Below are positions 8,421 through 17,253 of a stretch of 29,378 bases of DNA, piece after piece. The stretch is from Candidatus Fermentibacterota bacterium (GTDB taxonomy: Bacteria > JAFGKV01): assembly GCA_030620115.1 (NCBI GenBank), contig JAUXFG010000038.1:1-29378 (forward strand), read 5' to 3'. A model generated the notes under the pieces. It had not been told where the DNA came from, did not search any database, and was given only the letters and a program-made list of their open reading frames with translations. Within the stretch, counting starts at the first letter, position 1. Every line of letters starts with the position of its first letter. Made by a program: the position numbers and the translations under genes.

Positions 8421-10139
8421 ATGAATGATGGTCCCTCGTTGGACTCTTCTGGGCCGCAAGGATTCTTGAAGTCGGTCATCCAGTTCGACCGATATCAAAG
8501 GCTACATGCGCTTTCTGTGGCAGTTCGCGACATCTGCCCCAACAGAGGCGCCCGTGTCCTTGATGTCGGGGGTTATCCTGGAGAACTAGGCTCGTTCCTC
8601 CCGGAGTTTACCATTGTGGTTGCGGATCTCCCCTCTCGAACATGTTGCCCTCGGTATGTCTGTGCCAGCGGTCTGAATCTTCCGTTTCTCGACGAAATGT
8701 TCGACGTGGTTGTCTGCTCTGATGTGTTGGAGCACATCGCCCGTGAATCGAGGAGGCAGCTCATTCTGAACCTGTTCCGAGTATCCCGAGGTTGGGTCTG
8801 TCTTGGTGTGCCGCGGGGCGAGGATGATGTACGAGAAGCGGAACACGCCTTGGACATGTACTTCCGATTCCTTCATGGGACAGGCCACCCTTGGCTGGCT
8901 GAACATTTTACCCACGGGCTCCCGGCCCCTTCGGAGGTTGAGGACCTGCTTCGCTCGGCAAAGGCGCGTTTTGCCGTGCGACCCAACGGATATCTCAATC
9001 GTTGGGTTGTTGCGATGATCATCAATAGGTATCTGGAAACCCTTGATGAAGCGGAGCAGCGTCTATCGAGGTTCAATGCGCTCTACAACAAGTTCTTCAC
9101 AGCAGCGGACTCGAGAAGCCCGGCATATCGTGATATCTACATTGCGACCATCACGGCGAAGCCAATCCCCGAGATCTTGCCTTGCCGCGAGGAAGATCCT
9201 GGATTCGACTGCCTTATGCGTTCTTTTCTGGCATCGGGGGAGGAAGGTGATCTATTTTTGAGGACACCTCCCATGGTTTCAGTAGTCATAGTCACCTACA
9301 ACCATGAAGCAACTCTGGGCCCATGCATCGATGCGCTTCGTGCCAGCCGCGGTCTCACTCCCGAGCTAATTGTCGTCGACAACTCATCGAATGATGCAAG
9401 CCCTGCCATCGCTTTCGAATCCAGTGTTACGTTTGTGCGCACGGGGAGAAATCTGGGCTTTGCCGCTGCCTTCAATCTGGGCTGGAGACTGAGCAGTGGC
9501 GACATAGTCGTCTCAGTGAATCCGGATATTCTTGTGGACCCTTGGGCACTGGACGAGCTTGTGTGGGCGTGCCTGGAGCATCGGGAGGCGGCGGTAGTGG
9601 GGGCCAAGCTTCTGGATTGGGATGGCAATGCTTTGCAGCATGCAGGGGGCGCCATTCTCCCGAACTACTGCTCCGTGCATGTCGGGCGCGGACAGAATCC
9701 TGATCAGTATCATGAATCGGCCTACGTTGACTATGTGACCGGAGCACTCATGGCGATGAAACGCCACGTGTTGGAGCGGCTCGAAGGGCTGGACGAGCGC
9801 TATTGGCCCGCCTATTATGAAGAGACGGATTATTGTTTCAGAGTGAGGGAGCATGGCTTGCGTGTTCTCTACTGGCCGTGGGCAATGGCGAGGCACAGGG
9901 AGAATAGCGCTCTTGGCGCGGCCAGTGAGTCCTTTTTCTGGGCGTATCACCGGTCACGATTGCGTTTTATAGGGCGACATTTGAAGCTCAGGGACATTGC
10001 GGCCTTTGTGCGGGCCGAACGTGGATTTCGAAGAGGGAGAGATGACGCCGATGTTGAGTTGTCTGGTATCAGACGGGCGTGGAAAGGCTGGTGGTGGAAG
10101 CTCCCCATGATGCTGATTTGTCGCATCGGGAAGAAGTGA
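8421..10139 (+). CDS. Fusion: SAM methyltransferase + GT2 glycosyltransferase
   Basis: About 572 residues with two enzymatic halves. Residues about 20-160 look like a class I SAM-dependent methyltransferase, with motif I VLDVGGYPGELG and the post-motif stretch FDVVVCSDVLEHIA. From about residue 285 a family 2 glycosyltransferase begins (VSVVIVTYNHEATLGPCI, LIVVDNSSNDAS, GRNLGFAAAFNLG, VNPDILVDPWAL, GALMAMKRHVLERL, DERYWPAYYEETDYCFRV). This resembles rhamnosyltransferase-type (WbbL-like) enzymes, which use NPD in place of a classical DxD. A single polypeptide may both transfer a sugar and methylate the glycan, though the methyl acceptor is unknown. ATG 8421 is the first usable start downstream of the kinase stop; an upstream in-frame GTG (8304) lies inside the kinase gene. 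It opens the glycosyltransferase run. Confidence 0.88.
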   Translation: MNDGPSLDSSGPQGFLKSVIQFDRYQRLHALSVAVRDICPNRGARVLDVGGYPGELGSFLPEFTIVVADLPSRTCCPRYVCASGLNLPFLDEMFDVVVCSDVLEHIARESRRQLILNLFRVSRGWVCLGVPRGEDDVREAEHALDMYFRFLHGTGHPWLAEHFTHGLPAPSEVEDLLRSAKARFAVRPNGYLNRWVVAMIINRYLETLDEAEQRLSRFNALYNKFFTAADSRSPAYRDIYIATITAKPIPEILPCREEDPGFDCLMRSFLASGEEGDLFLRTPPMVSVVIVTYNHEATLGPCIDALRASRGLTPELIVVDNSSNDASPAIAFESSVTFVRTGRNLGFAAAFNLGWRLSSGDIVVSVNPDILVDPWALDELVWACLEHREAAVVGAKLLDWDGNALQHAGGAILPNYCSVHVGRGQNPDQYHESAYVDYVTGALMAMKRHVLERLEGLDERYWPAYYEETDYCFRVREHGLRVLYWPWAMARHRENSALGAASESFFWAYHRSRLRFIGRHLKLRDIAAFVRAERGFRRGRDDADVELSGIRRAWKGWWWKLPMMLICRIGKK

Positions 10140-10149
10140 GGTTGGAGTT

Positions 10150-11559
10150 GTGGCACGAGTAGCAGTATTTGGCATGGCGCCCCTGCCATGGGAGCGGACT
10201 CTTCGGCATTTCGGTTTGGGAACCAGAACCTGGCAGTTTACCCTGCCTCTTTTAGAGGCGGGGCACCATGTGTTCCTGGTGGCGAAGAAAATGCTGGACG
10301 CCTATGCGGATGCGGAGGAGTCACCGCCGGACCATGATACGCCGGCATTTCCCAATCTGACCATCGAACGATTCGATGCAGAGGTTTTCCATGACGTCGG
10401 ATCGATCCGAGTCGTGATGGAGAAGGCAGAGCCCGATTGTGTTCTGGGCATCAATATGGAAGCAGCATCCATGGCATGTCTGGCTGATCCCGCAGTTCCC
10501 ATTTGGGCTGATCTGAACGGCTACACCATGGGCGAGGCGCAGGCGAGGCATAAGGCCATAGGCGATCAGGATGATCCTTTCATTCTGTGGGGGCAGCTTC
10601 TTCCCATCTTGCTGCGGGCGGATGTGTTCAGTGCGGTCAGTGAGCCTCAGAGATTGGCACTCATTGCCGAGCTAGGCAGCGTGGGCCGTCTCACAGGCGA
10701 GACGTTCGGGTACGAATTCGTGTATCGAATACAGAATGCAGTGCCGCCTCATTCGGAAGACGAATGGGAGCAATCTGTAGGCAGTGGACTGAGGGAGTCG
10801 GAGGATGAGTTTTGGGTCCTTTGGAGTGGTGGCTTCAATACATGGGCGGATGTTGAGACGCTGGTAGCAGGAGTGGAAGGCGCCATGGCTCAGGCGCCTG
10901 ATCTCCGGTTCGTTTCCTCCGGTGGTGGCCTTGGAGATCATGACCCAAAGACGTATCGGCGGTTTTGCGCACTGGTGAATGCCAGTGCATTTAAGGAGCG
11001 CTTTCACATCCTCGGATGGGTCCCTGGTGATCGTGCGATGGACTTGTATCGTCAAGCTGATTTGGGGATCAACATCGATTTCTCTTGCTATGAGACGGAA
11101 TTCGGCGCGCGGAACCGCATCAACAGCATGCTTCGCTTCGGCCTTCCAGTGTTGACCACTTACGGCACTGAGATCAGCAGAATCGTCGAAGGGAATGGAC
11201 TCGGTTTGGTGATTGATTGTGAAGAGCCCAAAGCTCTGACCAGCGCCCTGGTCTGGGCGTGCCGCAATCGGGATCGTCTTCAGGATATGGGGAATCGAGG
11301 GCGAGAGCTCGTGCTGGAGAGATTCACCTACGCTCGGACCACTAAGAGAGTCCAATCCTGGGTGGCAGCGCCCACATTCTCTCCCGACAATCTGCGGAAA
11401 CGCGCGGAGGGGAAAGGATTTGGCTCTGAGCTGGAACGTAGAGCTTCACTGTTTGGACGCATTGGGGAGTTGGAGGAGGATAGTGAAGAACTCCGTCGGA
11501 TTTACGATACGCGTGCTTTCAGGCTCTATCATAGGCTGAAAGAGCTTCTGCGGCTATGA
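10150..11559 (+). CDS. GT-B glycosyltransferase (GT4-like) with helical C-terminal tail
   Basis: Predicted retaining GT-B glycosyltransferase of 469 residues. The C-terminal Rossmann half is recognisable: EFWVLWSGGFNTWADVETLV opens it, FHILGWVPGDRAMDLYRQADLGIN gives the usual G-W-V-P and D-L-G-I-N landmarks, and LRFGLPVLTTYGTEISRIVEG with GLGLVID forms the nucleotide-sugar end. The N-terminal acceptor half starts VAVFGMAPLPWERTLRHFGLG. After about residue 420 there is a charged, coiled-coil-like tail ending RAFRLYHRLKELLRL, similar in style to the tail of the next gene. GTG 10150 follows TTGGAG and is 10 bases after the previous stop. The stop overlaps the next ATG (ATGA). Donor and acceptor cannot be assigned. 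Confidence 0.85.
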   Translation: MARVAVFGMAPLPWERTLRHFGLGTRTWQFTLPLLEAGHHVFLVAKKMLDAYADAEESPPDHDTPAFPNLTIERFDAEVFHDVGSIRVVMEKAEPDCVLGINMEAASMACLADPAVPIWADLNGYTMGEAQARHKAIGDQDDPFILWGQLLPILLRADVFSAVSEPQRLALIAELGSVGRLTGETFGYEFVYRIQNAVPPHSEDEWEQSVGSGLRESEDEFWVLWSGGFNTWADVETLVAGVEGAMAQAPDLRFVSSGGGLGDHDPKTYRRFCALVNASAFKERFHILGWVPGDRAMDLYRQADLGINIDFSCYETEFGARNRINSMLRFGLPVLTTYGTEISRIVEGNGLGLVIDCEEPKALTSALVWACRNRDRLQDMGNRGRELVLERFTYARTTKRVQSWVAAPTFSPDNLRKRAEGKGFGSELERRASLFGRIGELEEDSEELRRIYDTRAFRLYHRLKELLRL

Positions 11560-13169
11560 TCGAAGACGGTTCCTTCTCCCCACGCCGGATTCTGATTTTC
11601 TGTCAGGATATCCCGCCTAGCTGGGGACATCCTACTGCAGGGGGTGGTGTGCGCTGCTGGGGGCTCACAAAGGGGCTCGAGAGCAGGGGGCACCGCGTCC
11701 TCGTTTCCGTTCCTCGACCCAATGTGGTCAATGTTTCCGGGGCCCCTGCCGAAGCGCTTGAACTCAGCCACCATCCTGGAGAGCTTTTGCCCGTGGTGCG
11801 TGATGTGGATCCCGATGTCGTGCTCACCGTGCAATGGCCCCTGGCAGCGATGCTGGATGGCCTCAGCGTTCCACTGGCAATAGACCTCTATGGTCCACTT
11901 CTCCTCGAGAGCCTCTACTTCTCATCAGTTCATTGGGAGAGTCTGGTGGCGCGCAAGATGCGTGCGCTCTATCTCGGGGATTTCTACCTCTGCGGAAGCC
12001 AGCGACAGTTGGCATACTTCCTTCCTTGGCTTCTCCAGGCGGGCGTGCAACTGGACAGCTCTCCGGTGCATGTGGCGCCGCTCACCATGCCACCCCCCTC
12101 ATCTGCTCCTGTGCGGTGCCCGTCCGGTGAACCTCATTTCGTGGCTGCGGGGATCTTCTGGCCATGGCAGAATCCCAGTGCGGCCCTTCTAGCGCTTCTT
12201 GATGCGCTAGATGAGGTAGGAATGGGGAAGCTCACTATTGTGGGAGGTCCGCATCCCCAGTGGAAGCAGGGGTTTTTTCCCGGCAGGGCTCCCGAGTGGC
12301 CCGAGGAGCTGCTCTCTCATCCCCGAGTTATTCGCCGCGACCTCATGCCATGGGAAGAACTGGCCGACTTGCTGAGTACTGCCCATTTCGGTGTGGATCT
12401 TTCATTGCCGAATGTGGAGCGATTTCTGGCGGCTCCAACCAGGGTCTACCACTATCTATGGAGTGGTCTACCTGTTTTGCTGAGCAATTACCTCGAGCTT
12501 GCTCCCGTGGTGATTGCGGCCGGAGCTGGGTGGGCAGTCGACCCCACCGATGGAATACAGGTTCGGGATGCCGTACATCGGGCAATTCGGATGTTGGAGA
12601 ACTGGGAGACGATGAGTGGGAATACGAGCGGCCTTGTGTCTGATTGGGAGTCCGAGCCGCAGCCACTGTATGATTTCTGCAACAATCCCCGGGGAAGGGA
12701 GCGAAGCCCTTCGCTCGAGCAACGCCTCGTGGGGGAACTTGTCAAGGTGTACAAGGGGCTCGGCAATGCAGAGGCTGAGTTGGAGCATCTTCACAAGGAT
12801 GTTCGTGATCGAGATACATGGCTGCTCGAAGCAAATGAGCGTTGCCAGGGAGCAGAGGCAAGGCTCAGGGGTGCACTCGAGGATATCGGTGTCCTGTCGG
12901 ACCGTCTTGTTGGTGCGCAGGAACGTCTTGCGAAAGTCAGGAACTCGGTGCCGTATAGGATCTATAGGGCCATGCAAGTGTTAATCAGTGGCCCTGATGA
13001 GGTTCAGCAGAGGACGGGCGACAGGAGGAAACGACGTCGATCATTTGCTAGCTGGTTTCTCCTCTTGCGGCTGACCGCAGTGGGAATGCATCAACTTCTT
13101 ATCCAGGGAGTCAGGAAATGGAAGAGCGTAATGGCGCAAAGGGTGAAAGCCCGCGCCTCCACGTCTTGA
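11556..13169 (+). CDS. GT-B glycosyltransferase with long coiled-coil tail
   Basis: Predicted glycosyltransferase of 537 residues, start overlapping the previous stop (ATGA). The N-terminal half begins RILIFCQDIPPSWGHPTAGG and includes GLTKGLESRGHRVLV, a GT-B acceptor-side pattern. The donor half contains FVAAGIFWPWQNPSAALLAL, KLTIVGGPHPQW, the LADLLSTAHFGVDLSL segment and HYLWSGLPVLLSNYLELAPVV. Residues about 395-470 form a likely coiled coil (NAEAELEHLHKDVRDRDTWL and following), then the SVPYRIYRAMQVL motif and a strongly basic C terminus (DRRKRRR and a hydrophobic-basic helix). That tail could hold the enzyme at the inner membrane or in a complex; this is inference. The last 52 bases overlap the next gene. 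Confidence 0.82.
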   Translation: MIEDGSFSPRRILIFCQDIPPSWGHPTAGGGVRCWGLTKGLESRGHRVLVSVPRPNVVNVSGAPAEALELSHHPGELLPVVRDVDPDVVLTVQWPLAAMLDGLSVPLAIDLYGPLLLESLYFSSVHWESLVARKMRALYLGDFYLCGSQRQLAYFLPWLLQAGVQLDSSPVHVAPLTMPPPSSAPVRCPSGEPHFVAAGIFWPWQNPSAALLALLDALDEVGMGKLTIVGGPHPQWKQGFFPGRAPEWPEELLSHPRVIRRDLMPWEELADLLSTAHFGVDLSLPNVERFLAAPTRVYHYLWSGLPVLLSNYLELAPVVIAAGAGWAVDPTDGIQVRDAVHRAIRMLENWETMSGNTSGLVSDWESEPQPLYDFCNNPRGRERSPSLEQRLVGELVKVYKGLGNAEAELEHLHKDVRDRDTWLLEANERCQGAEARLRGALEDIGVLSDRLVGAQERLAKVRNSVPYRIYRAMQVLISGPDEVQQRTGDRRKRRRSFASWFLLLRLTAVGMHQLLIQGVRKWKSVMAQRVKARASTS

Positions 13170-14302
13170 TGGTCCATCCCCACGACCTGTACTCCCCGCA
13201 GGAGCCCTGGACGGTTCGCATCAGATTCCTCGCAAGAGAGCTCGTGAAGCGTGGTCACAGGGTGACCCTGGCCTATCATCGTTTGGAGGGCTCTCGGGAT
13301 TTGGATGTGCCTGGCTTTCCCGGGGTGGAGCTTCTCGAATTGGGCAGGAATCTTACGGCATTGGGACGAAATATGCGAATACTGCGTTCGTGTGCGAAAT
13401 CTTGCGATGTGGTGCATGTGCAGAAATGCATGCCTCACTCCACGATCCCTGCGCTTTGGGCTGCGTATACGACGGGGCGACCAATCCACTATGATTGGGA
13501 TGATTGGGAATACAAGATACAAGAAATCGAGACCAACGGGCGGGCGCCAGGATGGCTGAAGTGGATGGAAACGAGGCTGCCCCGGCTTGTCGATACGGTT
13601 TCCGTGGCCAGTGAGGTTCTCAAGGGTTTGGCTTTGCGCGCCGCAGTTCCGGAAGACCGTATCTTTCCCGCACCTGTGGGGGCGGATATCGAGTTCTTCG
13701 TCAAGGGCCGAGACCCCGGACGCATTCGATCAGAACTACAACATGACGGGCCCCTGGTGCTCTATCTGGGACAGCTCCATGCCACGCAATATGTGGGTCA
13801 GTTCTTGGAGGCAGGGGCACAGCTGCTCAAGAAAATGCCCGATGTGCTCCTGATGGTTGTGGGCGCAGGATGGCGTCTCCCCGAACTCGTAGAGAAGGCT
13901 GAGTCCATGGGGATCAGCGAGCGGGTAGTGTTTACAGGGGCGGTGCCTTATGCCCGGATCCCGGACTACTTGTCTGCTGCAGATGTGGCCGTTGCTTGCT
14001 TCGAAGACAACGAAGCCACTAGAGCGAAAAGCCCACTTAAGGTCGTGGAGTACCTTGCAGCAGGTAAGGCCATCGTGGCTAGTTCAGTGGGGGAGGTGGA
14101 GCGTATGGTTTCCGACTGCGGTGTTCTGGTCCCGCCCGGAGATGTCAGTGCGCTCAGCGCCGCCATCTTTGATCTTCTCAGCGATCCAGAGGAGCGTGCA
14201 CGTCTTGGAAGGCTCGCGAGAGAGAAGGCAGAAGAACTCCACAGCTGGAGCGCAGTTGCGGTGAATCTGGAAAAGGCCTATCTCAGGGCACTGTCACTCT
14301 GA
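13118..14302 (+). CDS. GT4-family glycosyltransferase
   Basis: Classic GT4-type enzyme of 394 residues. The N-terminal domain shows LHVLMVHPHDLYSPQEPWTV, then FLARELVKRGHRVTLAYH; the donor domain shows LVLYLGQLHATQYVGQFLEA, VLLMVVGAGWRLPELVEKAE, RVVFTGAVPYARIPDYLSAA and the nucleotide-sugar-binding SPLKVVEYLAAGKAIVAS followed by a GEVERMV turn. ATG 13118 overlaps the preceding gene by 52 bases. A second in-frame ATG at 13169, overlapping the upstream stop, would remove part of the first beta strand, so 13118, which has AGGAA just upstream, is preferred. The next gene starts 2 bases after this stop. Likely role is one sugar-addition step of the glycan made by this cluster. Confidence 0.9.
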   Translation: MEERNGAKGESPRLHVLMVHPHDLYSPQEPWTVRIRFLARELVKRGHRVTLAYHRLEGSRDLDVPGFPGVELLELGRNLTALGRNMRILRSCAKSCDVVHVQKCMPHSTIPALWAAYTTGRPIHYDWDDWEYKIQEIETNGRAPGWLKWMETRLPRLVDTVSVASEVLKGLALRAAVPEDRIFPAPVGADIEFFVKGRDPGRIRSELQHDGPLVLYLGQLHATQYVGQFLEAGAQLLKKMPDVLLMVVGAGWRLPELVEKAESMGISERVVFTGAVPYARIPDYLSAADVAVACFEDNEATRAKSPLKVVEYLAAGKAIVASSVGEVERMVSDCGVLVPPGDVSALSAAIFDLLSDPEERARLGRLAREKAEELHSWSAVAVNLEKAYLRALSL

Positions 14303-14304
14303 CC

Positions 14305-15450
14305 ATGGCGCCCAAGACGGTCCAATTTGTGGGCCTGAGCGGGTATGCATATCCCCACACCCGCGTGCGCTGCTACCACTTCGCCGGGGAGCTCGCAAAG
14401 TACGGCTATAAGACCAGGGTACTCTCCTTTCACGATCGATTAGCGCCCGACCTTCCCGAAGCGGAGATGTATGGTTTGCCCGACCACCGAAGGCTTGCCC
14501 TGATAGTGCGGGGAGCCACCCGTCTCCTGCCATACCGGGGCTCACTGCTCTACATACAGAAGATCCACTATCATGCACTCGCGCCACTCCTGGTGAGCCG
14601 GATCACCGGCAGGCCATACGTGTTGGACTATGATGACTATGAAGTGCGGAACGATCCTTACGGCGTACCTCTCTTCTGCGGGTTCAAGAGTCCACGGATC
14701 ACAAAATTGCTGTTTGGCACAGAGAACGCGGAGGAGATACTGGCGAACACTGTCCAGGGTGCGCAATTCACTGTTGCCGCGAGCCACTTCCTTTTCGAAC
14801 AGCTGCGGCGGCTAAACGAACGAGTTGTCTATATTCCGACTGGTGTTGATGTCACGCTGTTCAGACCGCGGCCTGAAGAGCATCAGGACCACGTGGTGCT
14901 GCTCTGGAACGGTGTAGTATGGGGTGAGGCAATTCGTGACAATCTTCTCTTTCTTTTGGATGTGCTGGAAGCTGTGGTCGCACGAAAACAGAACGTGCTC
15001 CTGCGTAGCGTGGGAGGGGGGCCTTTCATGGATGAGGTTCGCCGAGCGGCTCAGAGGAAGCGATTGGATCGCTTTGCTGAGTTCAGAGACTGGGTTTCTC
15101 CGGACGAGATGCCCAGAGAACTCGCCTCCGCTGATATCGGACTTCTGCCTTTGGCCCACAGTGATTCTTGGACTCGCGGGAAGAGTCCCACGAAGCTCTT
15201 TGAGTATATGGCTGCAGGGTTGGCCGTGGTGGTCTCAGGGAAAGGAGAAGCCGCACGCGTGATCGAACATGGTGTGGATGGTTTTGTGGCGGATGACAGG
15301 ACCAGCTTCACCAAGGGGGTGTTGGCACTGGTGGATTCCGTGGCAATGCGAAATCAGCTAGGCCGCGCGGCACGACGAAAGGCAGAGGAACGTTATTCGC
15401 TTCCCGTACTGGGAAGAGGCCTGGCCTCTGCACTGGAACGATTCTGTTAA
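14305..15450 (+). CDS. GT4-family glycosyltransferase
   Basis: Predicted GT-B glycosyltransferase of 381 residues. N-terminal features are VQFVGLSGYAYPHTRVRCYH and FAGELAKYGYKTRVLSFH. In the donor domain VVLLWNGVVWGEAIRDNL, VLLRSVGGGPFMDEVRRAAQ, EFRDWVSPDEMPRELASADI, GLLPLAHSDSWTRGKSPTKL and FEYMAAGLAVVVSGKGEAAR give the standard GT4 order, including the acidic turn near the end (GEAARVIEHGVDGFVADD). Unlike the two genes before last, it has no long coiled-coil tail. It begins 2 bases after the previous stop, so translation is probably coupled. It is the last glycosyltransferase of the run. The sugar transferred is unknown. Confidence 0.9.
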   Translation: MAPKTVQFVGLSGYAYPHTRVRCYHFAGELAKYGYKTRVLSFHDRLAPDLPEAEMYGLPDHRRLALIVRGATRLLPYRGSLLYIQKIHYHALAPLLVSRITGRPYVLDYDDYEVRNDPYGVPLFCGFKSPRITKLLFGTENAEEILANTVQGAQFTVAASHFLFEQLRRLNERVVYIPTGVDVTLFRPRPEEHQDHVVLLWNGVVWGEAIRDNLLFLLDVLEAVVARKQNVLLRSVGGGPFMDEVRRAAQRKRLDRFAEFRDWVSPDEMPRELASADIGLLPLAHSDSWTRGKSPTKLFEYMAAGLAVVVSGKGEAARVIEHGVDGFVADDRTSFTKGVLALVDSVAMRNQLGRAARRKAEERYSLPVLGRGLASALERFC

Positions 15451-15478
15451 GAGTTCGCGTTTGGAGGTTGTTGATCCT

Positions 15479-16384
15479 ATGAGAGATACACGATGCCTGA
15501 TCCTTGGACTTGTTGTCTTGTGGAGTCTGCCGGCAGTAGCATGGGGCGTGGATGCCCAAGATGAGTGGTCTTGCTTCCCGGAGATTCCGGGTTGGACGCA
15601 TGATTCGAAGCCAACATTCTACACGCCGCAAACCCTGTTCGAGTACATCAATGGCGCTGCTGAACTGTATCTGCGCTATGATTTCCGGGAACTGGCAGTG
15701 ATGAACTACGAGACCGAGGATGGTCGATTTCTCAGCATTGACATCTATCGTCATGGTGACGTGACCAATGCCTTCGGAGTCTATAGCCGCGAGAGGTCCA
15801 CCCGTGGGTTTTTCCTCTCAATCGGATCTCAGGGTTATGCGGCAGATGGCAGTCTCAACCTTCTCAAGGGGCAGTATTATGTGAAACTCTCCAGCTATGG
15901 TCTTGGAGAAAGCGCTGATTCCCTGCTGACAGAGGTGGCGACTGAGGTGGCCGTGCAGCTTCCTGGCGAGACGGACTTTCCCCTCCCCCTACAATGGTTT
16001 CCCCTAGAGGGCAGAATCAAAAACACGGAACAGTACGTGTCTCGGGATTTCCTCGGTCACGAGTTCCTCCACTCTGCATTTGTGGCCGATTATGAGTTGG
16101 AAGGTGAGGAGGTGGAATTCTTTCTTCTCGTGGCAGAAGATAGAGTCAATGCCCAAACCATGGTGAGCCAGTATCTGCGGTTGGCAGGAGAGGATCTGCC
16201 GGAAGATATTGACATTGAAGGACACTGCAGAATCACCGATCCCTATGATGACTCCCATGGGCTGATGAATCTCAGGTGGCGCGAGAGGTATGTCTGGGGG
16301 CTTTTTTGTGACAATGCCTCAGTCTATGAACTCCTTCTCGAGAGGATGGCCCAGAACATTCCTAAGGGTTCGCGCAAGGATTAG
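15479..16384 (+). CDS. Secreted DUF6599-like protein
   Basis: About 301 residues beginning with a clear cleavable signal peptide (positively charged start, hydrophobic core LILGLVVLWSLPAVAW). The mature part opens FPEIPGWTHDSKPTFYTPQT and then LFEYINGAAELYLRYDFREL, IDIYRHGDVTNAFGVYSRER, a pattern I associate with DUF6599, for which no function is established. ATG 15479 is preferred over TTG 15461 because GGAGG (15463-15467) lies 11 bases before it and because it gives a compact signal peptide. It is 28 bases downstream of the last glycosyltransferase and may belong to the same operon, so a role in the exported glycan or its envelope machinery is possible but unproven. The final codons (KGSRKD) and the stop TAG lie inside family C repeat copy 2, so the C terminus may have been reshaped by insertion. 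Confidence 0.82.
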   Translation: MRDTRCLILGLVVLWSLPAVAWGVDAQDEWSCFPEIPGWTHDSKPTFYTPQTLFEYINGAAELYLRYDFRELAVMNYETEDGRFLSIDIYRHGDVTNAFGVYSRERSTRGFFLSIGSQGYAADGSLNLLKGQYYVKLSSYGLGESADSLLTEVATEVAVQLPGETDFPLPLQWFPLEGRIKNTEQYVSRDFLGHEFLHSAFVADYELEGEEVEFFLLVAEDRVNAQTMVSQYLRLAGEDLPEDIDIEGHCRITDPYDDSHGLMNLRWRERYVWGLFCDNASVYELLLERMAQNIPKGSRKD

Positions 16385-16454
16385 TTCGCAGTTCTGGCGC
16401 AGGGATTTGCGTAGAATTGTTCTCCGCCATGTAGGAGCACGGCATGCCGTGCCC
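16366..16454 (+). repeat. Dispersed repeat family C, copy 2
   Basis: Aligns end to end with the reverse complement of 119-208 (GGGTTCGCGCAAG at the left, palindrome GCACGGCATGCCGTGC at 16437-16452). The first 19 bases are coding, ending the DUF6599-like gene at TAG 16382-16384. The palindrome lies between two convergent genes; without a following T-run it is not a standard terminator, though it could form a cruciform or hairpin. Confidence 0.82.
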
Positions 16455-16515
16455 ACCGGAGGCGAAGCCTCTCGTTTCGCGGTTCTCTTGATGCCCCTTG
16501 GGGCCAGCCCCTATG

Positions 16516-17214
16516 TCATCCCGATCGCGATAGGAGCCACACGGGGAGTGAACCTCCGATATTGAAGAGCATGTGGACGATGACGGCAGGGATCAGGCTC
16601 CCTGTCTGCTGGCGGTAGTATCCCGCAACTAGACCGAGGAGAGTCGCCAGAATCACCACTATTGGTCCCATCTCTCTTGCCACGGGGATGTGCATCAGGC
16701 CGAAAAAGAGAGCGCTGAAAAGCACGGGCGCACCCAAGAACCATCGCCGGAAGAGCATGAAGCCCGTGCCAGATAGGGGAGAGAGGAGGCTCTGAAGCAG
16801 ACCGCGCGTGAAACACTCCTCGCAAATGCTCGCAAAGATCCAAATGAATACGACCTCATGGAAGAAGGCGGATTGCGTCTGGCTGGGAATAGCTTCGGCT
16901 GAGCGGGAGACCAAGGTGCCGATGGTGGACAAGATGGCCATAGGGAGGACCCAGAGGAACAATCCTACTGTAGGGCGGAATGTTCCCATGGCGAAGCCGC
17001 ACTCTCCGAGCTTCCGTCCGGGAAGGGCGCTCCATATCGCCAAGGTCAGCAATAGAAACATCGTGTGGATGATGGTTCTCTCGCTGAGCCACGATGGCTT
17101 GAGTTCAGCCAGACCGGGAATACGTGATGCATTCCCTGCCACCAGAAGCACCATGAGCCCGAGAAGCAGGATGCCTATGATACGGACAATAGCATGACTC
17201 AGTGGAACACCCAT
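16516..17214 (-). CDS. CPBP-family intramembrane metalloprotease
   Basis: Polytopic membrane protein of 232 residues from the CPBP (CAAX protease/Abi) family of intramembrane glutamic metalloproteases. The three conserved motifs are present: EECFTRG (Glu about 132 and 133, Arg about 137), FFGLMH (His about 175) and HMLFN (His about 214, Asn about 218). At least six hydrophobic segments are visible, beginning with IIGILLLGLMVLLVA near residue 12. Bacterial members are variously linked to protein maturation, bacteriocin immunity or signalling, and no substrate is indicated here. ATG 17214 has GGAGG 6 bases upstream. It converges on the DUF6599-like gene and is separated from the TetR gene by about 300 bases of repeat-rich spacer. 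Confidence 0.88.
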   Translation of the reverse strand: MGVPLSHAIVRIIGILLLGLMVLLVAGNASRIPGLAELKPSWLSERTIIHTMFLLLTLAIWSALPGRKLGECGFAMGTFRPTVGLFLWVLPMAILSTIGTLVSRSAEAIPSQTQSAFFHEVVFIWIFASICEECFTRGLLQSLLSPLSGTGFMLFRRWFLGAPVLFSALFFGLMHIPVAREMGPIVVILATLLGLVAGYYRQQTGSLIPAVIVHMLFNIGGSLPVWLLSRSG

Positions 17215-17253
17215 CTTGGTCCTCCGTCAGTTTTGATGACCGATGCTCTTTTC

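Noticed and set aside
16437-16452. Palindrome as a transcription terminator between convergent genes
   Set aside because: No T-run follows on either strand, and the same palindrome occurs in another copy of the repeat outside any gene end.
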